Below, piece by piece: positions 6,740 through 15,467 of a stretch of 34,474 nt of DNA (positions are counted from its first letter, which is position 1; each line of letters begins with the position of its first letter). A model generated the notes under the pieces. The model searched no databases. It was not told the DNA's origin and saw only the letters and a program-made list of their open reading frames with translations. The stretch is taken from positions 144,625-179,098 of the forward strand of contig NZ_LYUZ01000081.1 in assembly GCF_001679925.1 (NCBI RefSeq), in the 5' to 3' direction. The DNA is from Leisingera sp. JC1. Its GTDB lineage: Bacteria > Pseudomonadota > Alphaproteobacteria > Rhodobacterales > Rhodobacteraceae. Both the position numbers and the translations under genes were made by a program.

Positions 6740-7393
6740 ATGACCCGCTTGATCCGCTTCAACAAACCCTTCGACGTTCTGCCGCAATTTACCGACCGCG
6801 GCAGCCAGGACAGCCCGCGGGCGACGCTCAGCCAGTATATCGATTGCCCCGGCGTCTATGCCGCCGGCCGGCTGGACCGCGACAGCGAAGGACTGATGCT
6901 GCTGACGGACAATGGCCGCCTGCAATCCTGGATCACCGATCCCAAGCACAAAATGGACAAGACCTACTGGGTGCAGGTTGAAGGCATACCCAGCGCAGAG
7001 GCTCTCAAGCTGCTGGCAGAAGGCGTTGAACTGAAGGACGGAAAAACCCGGCCCGCCAAGGTGCTAGCGATCCCGGAACCGCCCGGTCTCTGGGCGCGCA
7101 CGCCGCCTGTCCGGGTGCGAAAAACAGTCCCCGACAGCTGGATCGCACTCACCATACGGGAAGGCCGCAACCGGCAAGTTCGGCGGATGACGGCGGCGGT
7201 CGGGCACCCGACCCTGCGGCTGATCCGATACAGCATCGGCGCCTGGACGCTGGACGGCTTGGCTCAGGGCACTTGGGAGGATCTGGAACCGCCGCGCGTG
7301 CCCGGCCCGCCCAAACCCTCTCAGAAACCGCCGCACAGGCCCAAGGCTGTATCGCCGCGCCCGGCGAAAGGTGACAGGCCCCGCCGCCGCTGA
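6740..7393 (+). CDS. rluE: RluE-like 23S rRNA pseudouridine synthase
   Basis: The 217-residue protein (from ATG 6740) belongs to the RsuA/RluE branch of pseudouridine synthases. It opens with TRLIRFNKPFDVLPQF, carries the catalytic motif GRLDRDSEGLMLLTDNG (Asp in GRLD about residue 44), KTYWVQV, and the C-terminal REGRNRQVRRMTAAVGHPTLRL signature. RluE acts at U2457 of E. coli 23S rRNA; the same target is inferred here. There is no N-terminal S4 domain, which fits RluE. The tail is Pro/Lys/Arg-rich. An in-frame ATG at 6668 exists, but that extension has no family resemblance and contains a DnaA-box sequence, so the later start is preferred. Confidence 0.85.
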   Translation: MTRLIRFNKPFDVLPQFTDRGSQDSPRATLSQYIDCPGVYAAGRLDRDSEGLMLLTDNGRLQSWITDPKHKMDKTYWVQVEGIPSAEALKLLAEGVELKDGKTRPAKVLAIPEPPGLWARTPPVRVRKTVPDSWIALTIREGRNRQVRRMTAAVGHPTLRLIRYSIGAWTLDGLAQGTWEDLEPPRVPGPPKPSQKPPHRPKAVSPRPAKGDRPRRR

Positions 7394-7405
7394 TAACCTG
7401 CAGCC

Positions 7406-7828
7406 ATGCTGCCCCAAGCCCCTGCACCGCAAGCCATTCTCGAAGCCGCGCTCTATGTGGATGATCTGGATGCCGCCGAGGAGTTCTATGGCCGCATTCT
7501 GGGACTGGAATGCATACAGAGAGTCGCGAACCGCCATGTGTTCTTCCGCTGCGGCAGTTCCGTCCTGCTTCTGTTCAATGCGTCAGAGACAGTGAAACCG
7601 CCCGGGAATCCGCGATTGCCGGTCCCTCCGCATGGCGCACAGGGTCCAGGGCACGTCTGCTTCGCCCTCAACCGCGAAGACCTGCTGGCAATGCGCGACA
7701 GGCTCCGCGCCGCCGGTGTTGACATAGAGGCAGAATTTGACTGGCCGCATGGACCCCGGTCTATTTACTTCCGGGATCCAGCTGGAAACTCAGTCGAGAT
7801 TTCCGAGCCGAATTTGTGGTCGCATTAG
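7406..7828 (+). CDS. VOC (glyoxalase/dioxygenase fold) family protein
   Basis: The 140-residue protein has the paired beta-alpha-beta-beta-beta modules of the vicinal oxygen chelate fold. Module 1 is ALYVDDLDAAEEFYGRILGL (about 14-33). Module 2 begins GHVCFAL (about 87) and ends DPAGNSVEISEP (about 124-135). The His in GHVCF and the Glu in SVEI are the usual module-2 metal ligands. VOC proteins include glyoxalases, dioxygenases and antibiotic-binding proteins, and the substrate cannot be told from sequence. It lies 12 bases after the pseudouridine synthase gene and is probably cotranscribed. Confidence 0.85.
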   Translation: MLPQAPAPQAILEAALYVDDLDAAEEFYGRILGLECIQRVANRHVFFRCGSSVLLLFNASETVKPPGNPRLPVPPHGAQGPGHVCFALNREDLLAMRDRLRAAGVDIEAEFDWPHGPRSIYFRDPAGNSVEISEPNLWSH

Positions 7829-7866
7829 ACCGCGGCAAAATCGGAAATTCTTTCAACTGCGAACAG

Positions 7867-8532
7867 TTACAGGCTCAACTTGTCCCGCATAAAGGCCAAA
7901 GCGACGCTCAACCCATCCGGTGCGATGCCGTGGGCGGTGCCCTTTTGGATGTGCGCAAAGACATCCTGGAAACCCGCCTCCTGCAGCGCCTCAGCAGCCT
8001 CCGGCAGTGATTGCACCGGCACCACGTCGTCCTGATCGCCATGCACCAGCAGAACCGGCATCTTTGAAACGGTCTCATCCTTCAGCAGTTCAGGCGCCAA
8101 CAGACGGCCGGAGAAAGCCACAATCCCGGCAACCGCATCTTCGCGCCGCGGTGCCACATGCAGGCTCATCATCGTCCCCTGGCTGAAACCAAACAGCACA
8201 ACTTGCTCAGGCAGCACGTCCTCGTCAACCATCAGCGCATCGAGGAAGGCGTTCAGATCCTCGACCGCGGCCTGCATTCCGCGCATGCTTTCTTCCTCGG
8301 AGGAACCATCAATCCAGGGGATCGGAAACCACTGGAAGCCGAACGGCGCCCCCGCACAGGCCTCGGGCGCATCGGGTGCGACAAACAGCGTGTCCGGCAG
8401 ATGTTCGCCCAGCGGATCGGCCAGCCCCAGCAGGTCCGCTCCATTGGCGCCATAGCCATGCAGAAACACCACAACAGACCGGGTTTCGCCGGAGAGCGGC
8501 TCCTTGCGGCCGGCATTCAGTACACGAGTCAT
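7867..8532 (-). CDS. Alpha/beta hydrolase, carboxylesterase/phospholipase family
   Basis: The 221-residue product matches the phospholipase/carboxylesterase (YpfH/EstB-like) family: oxyanion-hole motif FLHGYGANG near residue 24, nucleophile elbow GFSQG with Ser about 117, acid in VHGDQDDVVP and His in AHGI near the C-terminus. The ATG at 8532 overlaps the stop of the upstream glycosylase gene as ATGA, showing translational coupling. A longer in-frame start at 8610 lies deep inside that gene and gives a segment without family resemblance. Expected activity is hydrolysis of short-chain esters or lysophospholipids in the cytoplasm; the natural substrate is unknown. Confidence 0.85.
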   Translation of the reverse strand: MTRVLNAGRKEPLSGETRSVVVFLHGYGANGADLLGLADPLGEHLPDTLFVAPDAPEACAGAPFGFQWFPIPWIDGSSEEESMRGMQAAVEDLNAFLDALMVDEDVLPEQVVLFGFSQGTMMSLHVAPRREDAVAGIVAFSGRLLAPELLKDETVSKMPVLLVHGDQDDVVPVQSLPEAAEALQEAGFQDVFAHIQKGTAHGIAPDGLSVALAFMRDKLSL

Positions 8533-9188
8533 CGGATTCCTTCCCTGTCCTTCGCCACCCGGTAATAGGCCCACAGAATGCGCGCCGCAACCGACCGCCA
8601 CGGCGACCATGCCTCCGCAATTTGCCGCATCTCCCGTTCCTTGGGACGTGCAGGTAAGTCAAACAGCACCCGTGCTGCTTCTTGCAGCGCTAAATCACCA
8701 TGGGCAAACACATCCGCTCGGCCCAAAGAGAACATCGCGTAAATCTCCGCGGTCCAGACGCCTATGCCCGGCACCTGCACCAGCGTGGCGATCACCTCGG
8801 CATCAGGAGCATTGCGCAACATCTTGAAATCAATGCGCGCTTCCGCCAGCGCACGGGCATAACGGATTTTCTGGCGGCTGAGGCCTGCTGCGCGCAGGTC
8901 CTCGTCCGTTGCCCAAAGTATCTTGCGCGGGCCGGTCAGTTTGGCGTCTTTCATCCGCTTCCAGATCGCATTGGCAGACGCCACACTCACCTGCTGGCTG
9001 ACAATGGCGCTCAGCAATTCGGCAAACCCTTCGGGCTTGCGCCGCAAGGGCAGCGGACCGGTCAGTTCCAGCACCTCGGCGAAACGGCTGTCATGCGCTG
9101 CCAGCCATTCAGCGCCCTCAGCAACGCAATCGCCGCATTGAATGATCCGGCCCGCACCCGGCAGAAACTTCGGTAGATCTGACGCCAC
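8529..9188 (-). CDS. DNA-3-methyladenine glycosylase II (AlkA-type, HhH-GPD)
   Basis: This HhH-GPD glycosylase removes alkylated bases in base excision repair. The sequence shows LLSAIVSQQVSVASANAIW (start of the HhH-GPD fold) and the helix-hairpin-helix VPGIGVWTAEIYAMF. FAHGDLALQEAA follows and contains the catalytic Asp. I place the start at a GTG (9188), with AAAGGGGGTGAC directly before it, giving 219 residues. An in-frame ATG at 9275 would abut the divergent MFS gene base to base and add a 29-residue N-terminus without family resemblance. The gene is coupled to the esterase gene downstream. Confidence 0.85.
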   Translation of the reverse strand: MASDLPKFLPGAGRIIQCGDCVAEGAEWLAAHDSRFAEVLELTGPLPLRRKPEGFAELLSAIVSQQVSVASANAIWKRMKDAKLTGPRKILWATDEDLRAAGLSRQKIRYARALAEARIDFKMLRNAPDAEVIATLVQVPGIGVWTAEIYAMFSLGRADVFAHGDLALQEAARVLFDLPARPKEREMRQIAEAWSPWRSVAARILWAYYRVAKDREGIR

Positions 9189-9275
9189 GTCACCCCCTTT
9201 GACCGCGGCAAATGGGCGGCCCTCCAGCGCGGCAAGCGCCTTGCCCCGCCCCCGGTTCACCGCTACGCATCCCAT

Positions 9276-10493
9276 ATGAGCATGACCATGACCACCCCTA
9301 GCGACGCAGTCGCCAAGAAAAACGTTGCCATCCTGGTGCTGGCCCAGGCGATCCTCGGCGCGCAGATGCCGATGATATTCATCGTTGGCGGGCTTGCGGG
9401 CCAGTCACTGGCCTCCAACCCCTGCTTTGCGACGCTACCGATCTCGCTGATCGTGGGCGGCTCGATGCTGGCGGCCACGCCGGTTTCGGCAATTATGCAA
9501 CGCTGGGGCCGCCGGGCTGGTTTCTTTGTCGGCGCCGCCTTTGGCGCGACAGGCGGGTTGGTTGGCGCCTACGGTCTGTATCTCGGTTCCTTCCCGGTCT
9601 TCCTGCTCGGCAGCCTGATGACCGGCGTCTACATGAGCGCGCATGGCTTCTACCGGTTCGCAGCCGCTGACACCGCCTCAGAAGCGTTCCGTCCTAAGGC
9701 GATTTCCTATGTGATGGCAGGCGGCCTTGCAGCTGCATTGATCGGCCCGCAGCTGGTCAAGCTGACCAGCCAAGCCTTTGTTATTCCTTTTCTTGGCACC
9801 TACCTGACGGTGATTGCTGTTAATGTGTTCGGCGCCGCGCTGTTCCTGCTTCTGGATATTCCCAAACCACCAGCACCCAGCGATGACAGCCCCAAAGGGC
9901 GCAGCCGTCTTGAACTGCTGAAGACGCCGGTTATCGCCGTCTCTGTAATCTGTGCAATGGTTTCCTACGCATTGATGAATCTTGTCATGACATCGACCCC
10001 GCTGGCTGTGGTAGGGTGCGGTTTCACTCAGGGCAATGCTTCCGATGTGGTGATGTTCCACGTTCTGGCGATGTATGTGCCGTCCTTCTTCACCGGCCAT
10101 TTGATTGCCCGTTTCGGCGTGGAAAAGATCGTCGCTGCGGGTCTGATCATTCTCGCAGGAGCTGGTGCAGTTGCACTGCAAGGCGTTGAACTGGAGAACT
10201 TCTTTATCGCGCTTGTGCTGCTCGGCCTTGGCTGGAATTTCGGCTTCATCGGTGCCACCACAATGCTGGCCGGCGCCCATGACAGCCACGAGAAAGGCCG
10301 GATGCAGGGTTTGAATGACCTGCTTGTATTTGGCGGTGTCACCATGGCGTCGCTGGCCTCCGGCGGCCTGATGAACTGCTCCGGCGGCAATCCGGTGGAC
10401 GGCTGGAACGCGGTCAACATGGCCATGGCGCCCTTCCTGGTTCTGGCGGGCGGCGCGCTGATGTGGCTGGTGATGCGGCCCAAGGAAGCCTGA
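9276..10493 (+). CDS. MFS transporter
   Basis: The protein of about 405 residues has about 12 hydrophobic helices in two halves separated by a polar loop (DIPKPPAPSDDSPKGRSRLELL, split about residues 190-212). The MFS loop 2-3 region reads MQRWGRRAGFF (about 72-82), close to the DRxGRR motif. Other family-like stretches are GVYMSAHGFYRFAAAD and LGWNFGFIGATTMLAG. It resembles YqgE/Bcr-like exporters only loosely, so substrate is unknown. The start is uncertain: ATGs occur at 9276, 9282 and 9288 with no good ribosome-binding site. A bidirectional terminator follows. Confidence 0.85.
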   Translation: MSMTMTTPSDAVAKKNVAILVLAQAILGAQMPMIFIVGGLAGQSLASNPCFATLPISLIVGGSMLAATPVSAIMQRWGRRAGFFVGAAFGATGGLVGAYGLYLGSFPVFLLGSLMTGVYMSAHGFYRFAAADTASEAFRPKAISYVMAGGLAAALIGPQLVKLTSQAFVIPFLGTYLTVIAVNVFGAALFLLLDIPKPPAPSDDSPKGRSRLELLKTPVIAVSVICAMVSYALMNLVMTSTPLAVVGCGFTQGNASDVVMFHVLAMYVPSFFTGHLIARFGVEKIVAAGLIILAGAGAVALQGVELENFFIALVLLGLGWNFGFIGATTMLAGAHDSHEKGRMQGLNDLLVFGGVTMASLASGGLMNCSGGNPVDGWNAVNMAMAPFLVLAGGALMWLVMRPKEA

Positions 10494-10523
10494 CCGGTTC
10501 CGCTTGAACGCCAGGACAAATGT

Positions 10524-10550
10524 AAAAGGCGCCCAGACGGGCGCCTTTTT
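10524..10550. terminator. Bidirectional rho-independent terminator
   Basis: AAAAGGCGCCC (10524-10534) and GGGCGCCTTTT (10539-10549) form an 11-bp stem with loop AGAC. U-runs occur in both directions, so it closes both the MFS gene and the convergent NDUFAF6-like gene. Confidence 0.9.
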
Positions 10551-10566
10551 GTTTCACCTCAGGTCT

Positions 10567-11343
10567 TCACCAGCGCCCTGTAACCGCCCGCCGCATCAGC
10601 CCTGCCCGGCGCCGGAACTCGCTTTGGCCAAGGGCGCCCTGCGCAACCCTCTCAGGCTCCCGGATTGCCTGCTTCAGAACCGCCTTAGCCTGCCATCCCG
10701 CCAGCAGAGCGGTCCCGGCATCTTTCGAAACGCCAGCTCGCCGCTCCCGAGCTTTACTTAGCCTTTCCAATCCCTTACGCGCCAAAGATTGCACACCTTC
10801 CAAGGTGCCGTCCAGCAACGGGATCCGTTTCTGCGCTTCCAGTTCAGGGATTGCCCGCAACCAATTTGCGACACCAACGCCATAGCCGAAGTTCCTGACC
10901 ACAGCCTCATCCGCCTGCCCCAGTGAAGCCGCCGCCATCCACATCAGCGATCCGCTGGTCCGGTCGATATAGCGGTCAAATTCCGCCTCATCTTCAAAGG
11001 GATCCTTGTAGATATCCCAGCGGCGTGCCTCGGCCATACCGTCGATACAGGCCGCCAGTTCAGGCGTCAGCAGCTTGGAAAGCGGCGTCGCCACATAGTG
11101 GCGGCGCACCGGCTTTCCTTCTGCAATTTCGGCCCCCACATCGCGCCACCATTGCACCCTCATCTCCGCAATCATGCTCTCCTGGCTGGCCCAGGGGGCC
11201 CGCGCCAGTTCAATATTGAAGGCATACAGCGCAAACAGCAACGGCCGCGCCCTGACCGGCGCGGCCATGACCGCCAGAAACCGGTTCGCGTCGCTCTTTT
11301 GAACCAGTTCCGCGCAGGCCGTCAGGTCGTCGTCAAACCGCAT
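10567..11343 (-). CDS. Squalene/phytoene-synthase-fold protein, NDUFAF6-like
   Basis: The product of about 258 residues (from ATG 11343) has the trans-isoprenyl diphosphate synthase head-to-head fold. Where true squalene/phytoene synthases carry two DxxxD magnesium motifs, this protein reads LYAFNIELARAP and GVANWLRAIPELE, with no Asp-rich clusters. These positions, plus MRVQWWRD and SGSLMWMAAASLG, resemble the mitochondrial complex I assembly factor NDUFAF6 as I recall it. A non-catalytic assembly role is therefore more likely than carotenoid or hopanoid synthesis, and no other isoprenoid genes are nearby. An alternative ATG at 11367 has GGAAG before it. The gene overlaps the 3' end of cimA and is probably in that operon. 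Confidence 0.75.
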   Translation of the reverse strand: MRFDDDLTACAELVQKSDANRFLAVMAAPVRARPLLFALYAFNIELARAPWASQESMIAEMRVQWWRDVGAEIAEGKPVRRHYVATPLSKLLTPELAACIDGMAEARRWDIYKDPFEDEAEFDRYIDRTSGSLMWMAAASLGQADEAVVRNFGYGVGVANWLRAIPELEAQKRIPLLDGTLEGVQSLARKGLERLSKARERRAGVSKDAGTALLAGWQAKAVLKQAIREPERVAQGALGQSEFRRRAGLMRRAVTGRW

Positions 11344-12967
11344 CCGCCTGCCCGGCCCTGCTGTCATGAATCAGCTTCCAGCGGATGGCATCCAGCAGCG
11401 CCTCGAACGAAGCGTCGATTATGTTCGCACTGACCCCGACCGTGGACCAGCGGTGCCCCTGGCTGTCTTCGCTGTCGATAATGACCCTGGTTACGGCCTC
11501 GGTGCCGCCTTGGGTTATCCGCACCTTGAAGTCAACCAGCCGCATATCCTCCAGCTGCGCGGAATAGCGCCCCAGATCCTTGCTCAGCGCCCGCGCCAGC
11601 GCGTTCACCGGGCCGCGATCGCTGCCGGTTTCATCCAGAGACTCGCTGACGGACAAGCGTTTCTCGCCGTCGACCTTCACCACAACCACCGCCTCTGACA
11701 GGCTGACCATGCGGTTATACTTGTTCTTGCGCCGTTCAACGGTGACCTTGTAGCGCTTGACCTCAAAGAAATCAGGCAGCTGGCCCAGTTCCTTGCGTGC
11801 CAGCAGTTCGAACGACGCCTGCGCGGTGTCATAGGAATAGCCTTCGGCCTCCCGCTCCTTGATCCGTTCCAGGATCCGTGCCAGCGCCGGGTTGCCGTTT
11901 TCAACACTCAGGCCGGCATCGGTCAGCCGCTTGCGCAGGTTCGACTGGCCGGCCTGGCTTGACATCGGGATCACCCGCGCATTACCAACCTTGCCCGGCT
12001 CGATGTGTTCATAAGTTGAGGGGTCTTTCAGGATCGCGCTGGCATGCAGCCCCGCCTTATGGGCAAAGGCCGAGGCCCCCACATATGCCGCCTGACGCAC
12101 CGGAACACGGTTCAGGATATCGTCCAGCATCCGGCTTGTCCGGGTCAGTCCCGCAAGCGCTTCCAGGCTCACGCCGGTGTCGAGTTTGCTGGCGTAGGGT
12201 TCCTTCAGCAGAAGCGTCGGAATCAGCGCAGTCAGGTTGGCGTTGCCGCAGCGCTCCCCCAAACCATTCAAGGTTCCCTGGATCTGACGCGCCCCGGCAT
12301 CAACCGCTGCGAGAGAACAAGCCACAGCATTTTCCGTGTCATTATGGGTGTGTATGCCCAGTTTCTCACCCGGAATTCCAGCTGCAACCACCTCGCTGAC
12401 GATCCGGTGCACTTCCGCAGGCAGCGCGCCGCCATTGGTGTCGCACAGCACCACCCAGCGGGCCCCGGCCTCCAGCGCTGCGCGGCAAGCGGCCAGGGCA
12501 TACTCCGGATTGTCCTTGTAGCCGTCAAAGAAATGCTCGGCGTCAAACAAAGCTTCCCGCCCCTGTGCCACGATGTGTGCTACCGAGGCCCGGATGTTTT
12601 CCAGGTTTTCGTCCAGCGTGATCCCCAGTGCATGGGTCACGTGGTAATCGTGGCTCTTACCGACCAGACAGACCGCCTTGGTGCCCGCGTTCATCACCGC
12701 CGCCAGAACATCGTCGTTTTCCGCCGACCGGCCTGCCCGCTTGGTCATGCCAAAGGCTGTCATGGTGGCGCGGGTTTGCGGCGCCTCCGAAAAGAACGCG
12801 CTGTCGGTCGGGTTGGCACCCGGCCAGCCGCCCTCGATGTAGTCGATGCCCAAGGCGTCCAGCGCTGTCGCTATTTGCTTCTTTTCTGCAGTGGAAAACT
12901 GCACCCCCTGGGTCTGCTGCCCGTCCCGCAGGGTTGTGTCGTAAATATAGAGGCGTTCTTTGGCCAT
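11333..12967 (-). CDS. cimA: (R)-citramalate synthase
   Basis: The 544-residue enzyme condenses pyruvate and acetyl-CoA to citramalate, the threonine-independent route to isoleucine. The N-terminal HMGL/TIM-barrel domain shows YIYDTTLRDGQQTQGVQFS (metal-binding Asp and catalytic Arg), YIEGGWPGANP, and the metal-binding GIHTHNDTENAVA. The C-terminal about 140 residues (from near 400) form the LeuA-type allosteric dimerisation domain, e.g. RRKNKYNRMVSLSEAVV and SDRGPVNALARAL. Length and the GWPGANP variant fit CimA rather than LeuA. The ATG at 12967 shares one base with the cysS TGA. Confidence 0.92.
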   Translation of the reverse strand: MAKERLYIYDTTLRDGQQTQGVQFSTAEKKQIATALDALGIDYIEGGWPGANPTDSAFFSEAPQTRATMTAFGMTKRAGRSAENDDVLAAVMNAGTKAVCLVGKSHDYHVTHALGITLDENLENIRASVAHIVAQGREALFDAEHFFDGYKDNPEYALAACRAALEAGARWVVLCDTNGGALPAEVHRIVSEVVAAGIPGEKLGIHTHNDTENAVACSLAAVDAGARQIQGTLNGLGERCGNANLTALIPTLLLKEPYASKLDTGVSLEALAGLTRTSRMLDDILNRVPVRQAAYVGASAFAHKAGLHASAILKDPSTYEHIEPGKVGNARVIPMSSQAGQSNLRKRLTDAGLSVENGNPALARILERIKEREAEGYSYDTAQASFELLARKELGQLPDFFEVKRYKVTVERRKNKYNRMVSLSEAVVVVKVDGEKRLSVSESLDETGSDRGPVNALARALSKDLGRYSAQLEDMRLVDFKVRITQGGTEAVTRVIIDSEDSQGHRWSTVGVSANIIDASFEALLDAIRWKLIHDSRAGQADAV

Positions 12968-14349
12968 CAAAGCGCCTCCAGCTTGGCGGGGTCAAAACCG
13001 GCACCCGGCACCAGTTCGACACCGGCCTTGCTCATGCGCACTTCCAGGCCAGCCGCGACAAAGGCCGCTTTCAGCTGATCAACTTCCGAGAAATCCTTTC
13101 TTTCCATGGCCTTCTGCCGCGCTTTAAACAGCTTATCCTCGTAGGCAGACAGGTCAACCGAAGGGGCAGATGCCCAGTCGCCCATCTCCTCCGACAGCAA
13201 CCCCAGCATCTGCGCCGACGCCAGCAGCCCGGCAGCATCGCCCGCTGCCGCCAGCTTGTGCAGCTCCGCAATTGCGCCTGCGGAATTGAGGTCATCCGCC
13301 AGCGCATCCAGGACCGCGGCGGCAGCGCTGGACGCGGGTTCGATGCCCGCGGTCAGCGCCCGCCACTTGCGCAACGTCGCCTCTGCCTCCTTGGCCTTCT
13401 TGTCGGTCCAGTCCATCGGCTTGCGGTAATGGGTCTGCAGGAACACCAGCCGGATAACCTCGCCCGGATACCCCTGATCGAGCAGATCGCGGACGGTGAA
13501 GAAGTTGCCCAGGGACTTGGACATCTTTTTACCCTCAACCTGCAGCATCTCGTTATGCAGCCAGTACCGTGCAAAGCTGTCATCGCCATTGGCGCAGCAG
13601 CTTTGCGCAATTTCATTCTCGTGGTGCGGAAACATCAGGTCGTTGCCGCCGCCGTGAATGTCGAAAGTCTCGCCCAGCAGTTCGTAGGACATCGCCGAGC
13701 ATTCGATATGCCAGCCCGGCCGGCCGCGGCCCCAGGGGCTGTCCCAGCCCGGCAGATCATCGCTGGAGGGCTTCCACAGCACAAAGTCCATCGGGTTCTT
13801 CTTGTAAGGCGCCACTTCAACCCGGGCACCGGCGATCATGTCGTCCACCGACCGGCCCGACAGTTTGCCATAGAGCTCCTTCCAGCTGTCGACGGCAAAC
13901 AGCACATGGCCCTCAGCGGCATAGGCATGACCCTTGGCGATCAGATCCTCGATCATCGCCACCATCTGCGGAATGTACTGCGTCGCGCGCGGCATGTGGT
14001 TCGGCTCCAGCGCGCCAAGCTCACCCATGTCGTCCAGGAACCACTGCGTCGTCTCGGCAGTAATGTCGCCAATCGGCCGTCCGCTCTCCGCAGCGCGGGC
14101 ATTGATCTTGTCATCCACGTCGGTGAAGTTCCGGGCGTAAGTCACTTTATCCGCGCCATAAACCTCGCGCAGGAGTCGGTAGAGAACATCAAACACCACC
14201 ACTGGGCGGGCATTGCCCAGATGCGCCCGGTCATAAACCGTGGGACCGCAGACATACATCCGCACGTTTTCGGCGTCGATCGGCTCAAAGACCTCTTTCT
14301 TGCGGGTCTTCGTGTTTTGCAGCTTGATCACTCTGTCCATGGTTCCCAT
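12967..14349 (-). CDS. cysS: Cysteinyl-tRNA synthetase
   Basis: This class I aminoacyl-tRNA synthetase of about 460 residues charges tRNA-Cys. Seen are [19 protein letters not shown], with the zinc Cys and the HIGH-type [21 protein letters not shown] (zinc-binding His/Glu), and [10 protein letters not shown] helical anticodon-binding domain ([16 protein letters not shown]) and a short C-terminal part follow. I choose the ATG at 14349 because AAAGGAA at 14356-14362 is well spaced; an ORF start at 14397 is too far upstream and an ATG at 14340 is possible. It heads the cysS-cimA-NDUFAF6-like unit, with coupled stop/start overlaps. Confidence 0.95.
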   Translation of the reverse strand: MGTMDRVIKLQNTKTRKKEVFEPIDAENVRMYVCGPTVYDRAHLGNARPVVVFDVLYRLLREVYGADKVTYARNFTDVDDKINARAAESGRPIGDITAETTQWFLDDMGELGALEPNHMPRATQYIPQMVAMIEDLIAKGHAYAAEGHVLFAVDSWKELYGKLSGRSVDDMIAGARVEVAPYKKNPMDFVLWKPSSDDLPGWDSPWGRGRPGWHIECSAMSYELLGETFDIHGGGNDLMFPHHENEIAQSCCANGDDSFARYWLHNEMLQVEGKKMSKSLGNFFTVRDLLDQGYPGEVIRLVFLQTHYRKPMDWTDKKAKEAEATLRKWRALTAGIEPASSAAAAVLDALADDLNSAGAIAELHKLAAAGDAAGLLASAQMLGLLSEEMGDWASAPSVDLSAYEDKLFKARQKAMERKDFSEVDQLKAAFVAAGLEVRMSKAGVELVPGAGFDPAKLEAL

Positions 14350-14651
14350 GCCCGGTTCCTTTCGCATGCCCAGCCAATAGCGGCAGGCACTACCCAATGC
14401 GCGCAGCGCGGGCTTAGCAACTTGTCAGGGAAATGAAAACGACAGAAACCAGCCCGCTGATATGTCAGCAGGTAATGCAGCAGATAATGGTGGTGCAATT
14501 CTGGTTCATGCAGGCTGCTTAGCACGCAGCTGCAGTTCCGCCAAGCTTTTTGGATGCCGGAAACAGCAAAGGCCGCCCGCCTGCCTTGGGTACAGTCCGG
14601 GCGGCCAGCGGCGCGGCGGAACAAGCGTGCCGCGCCGGCGTTTGTATCAGC
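14350..14651. other. Gap between cysS and the first outer-membrane protein gene
   Basis: This stretch should carry the cysS promoter and the 3' end of the barrel-protein transcript. GGCCGCCCG (14571-14579) and CGGGCGGCC (14598-14606) form a 9-bp inverted repeat with an 18-base loop. On the minus strand it is followed by TTTGCTGTTT, making it a possible terminator for the barrel gene. No further gene or RNA is recognised. Confidence 0.45.
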
Positions 14652-15230
14652 TTAGAATTTGAAGGACGCCCGCAGCGACACGGATGTCGCATCGGAGCCA
14701 ACACCCGAGGTGCCGAACTGGTCAAAATCATGCTCCAGCACTTCACCGCCGATCAGCCACTGGTCGGTCACCTGGTAGGCAAGGCCAACGCCATAGAAGT
14801 CGCCGGTTTCGCTGCCCAGCGAGCTATCGGCCTCAGCCACACCGCCGGTCACATAGGCCAAAACCCGGCCGAAGTCATAACCGGCCTTCAACTTGGCACG
14901 AGCCACAGAGTCGACGGTTTCGCCGCCTCCCAGATCCAGGTCGGTTGCGTCATAGTCCAGTTCACCGCCCAGCACGAAGCGGCCGAAATCATAATTGTAG
15001 CCACCGTGGACACCATATGCGGTATCATCCCCCGAGGCACCGTTGCTGGCATCCGCGTCCAGCTGGCCCACCTGGCCACCCAGATAGAAACCGGTCCAAT
15101 CGCCGCCCTCATTGACCACAACCGGCGCCGGTGCCGGCGCGGGTTCGACCACCGGCTCAACCAGATTGCCGGCAAATGCCGCACTGCCCATTACGGTTGC
15201 GATGGCTGTCATAGCTACGAAACGAGTCAT
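14652..15230 (-). CDS. Small outer-membrane beta-barrel protein
   Basis: The 192-residue protein has a signal peptide (MTRFVAMTAIATVMGSAAFA, cleavage about residue 20), a Pro/Ala linker (VEPAPAPAPVVV) and then eight or so alternating strands such as WTGFYLGGQVGQ, AYGVHGGYNYDF, KLKAGYDFGRVLAYVTGG and FYGVGLAYQV. It ends in SLRASFKF, the aromatic terminal residue recognised by the BAM complex. This is the OmpA/OmpW-like porin-family barrel widespread in roseobacters and rhizobia. AAGGAG is 8 bases before the ATG. Function is structural or unknown. A related small barrel gene follows upstream on the same strand. Confidence 0.85.
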   Translation of the reverse strand: MTRFVAMTAIATVMGSAAFAGNLVEPVVEPAPAPAPVVVNEGGDWTGFYLGGQVGQLDADASNGASGDDTAYGVHGGYNYDFGRFVLGGELDYDATDLDLGGGETVDSVARAKLKAGYDFGRVLAYVTGGVAEADSSLGSETGDFYGVGLAYQVTDQWLIGGEVLEHDFDQFGTSGVGSDATSVSLRASFKF

Positions 15231-15467
15231 TCAGACTTCTCCTTTTGCAGTCCCGGCGCAAGCTGTGCGCCGTTGACGCTTACAAAAGGTCTTTGCTTGC
15301 CAGTTTCCAGTGCCACCCGGCTCACAAGCTTTGACTTGGCGGTGAGCGGCCGAAATCCAGGATCCAGCCGCGCTTTTCCGCCGGAATACGCAAGCGGAAA
15401 TCCGCCAAGCTATTGAAAGAAAGAAAAGCTTATCCTAGCGCCCGGCCAGGCACACGCTGCCGTGCAC

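Noticed and set aside
10567-11343. Carotenoid or hopanoid biosynthesis gene
   Set aside because: The DxxxD motifs needed for catalysis are absent and no other isoprenoid genes are nearby.
12628-14436. 602-codon open frame on the plus strand
   Set aside because: It is antisense to cysS and cimA, both with complete catalytic motifs; the Arg/His/Gln-rich product is typical of an antisense frame in high-GC DNA.
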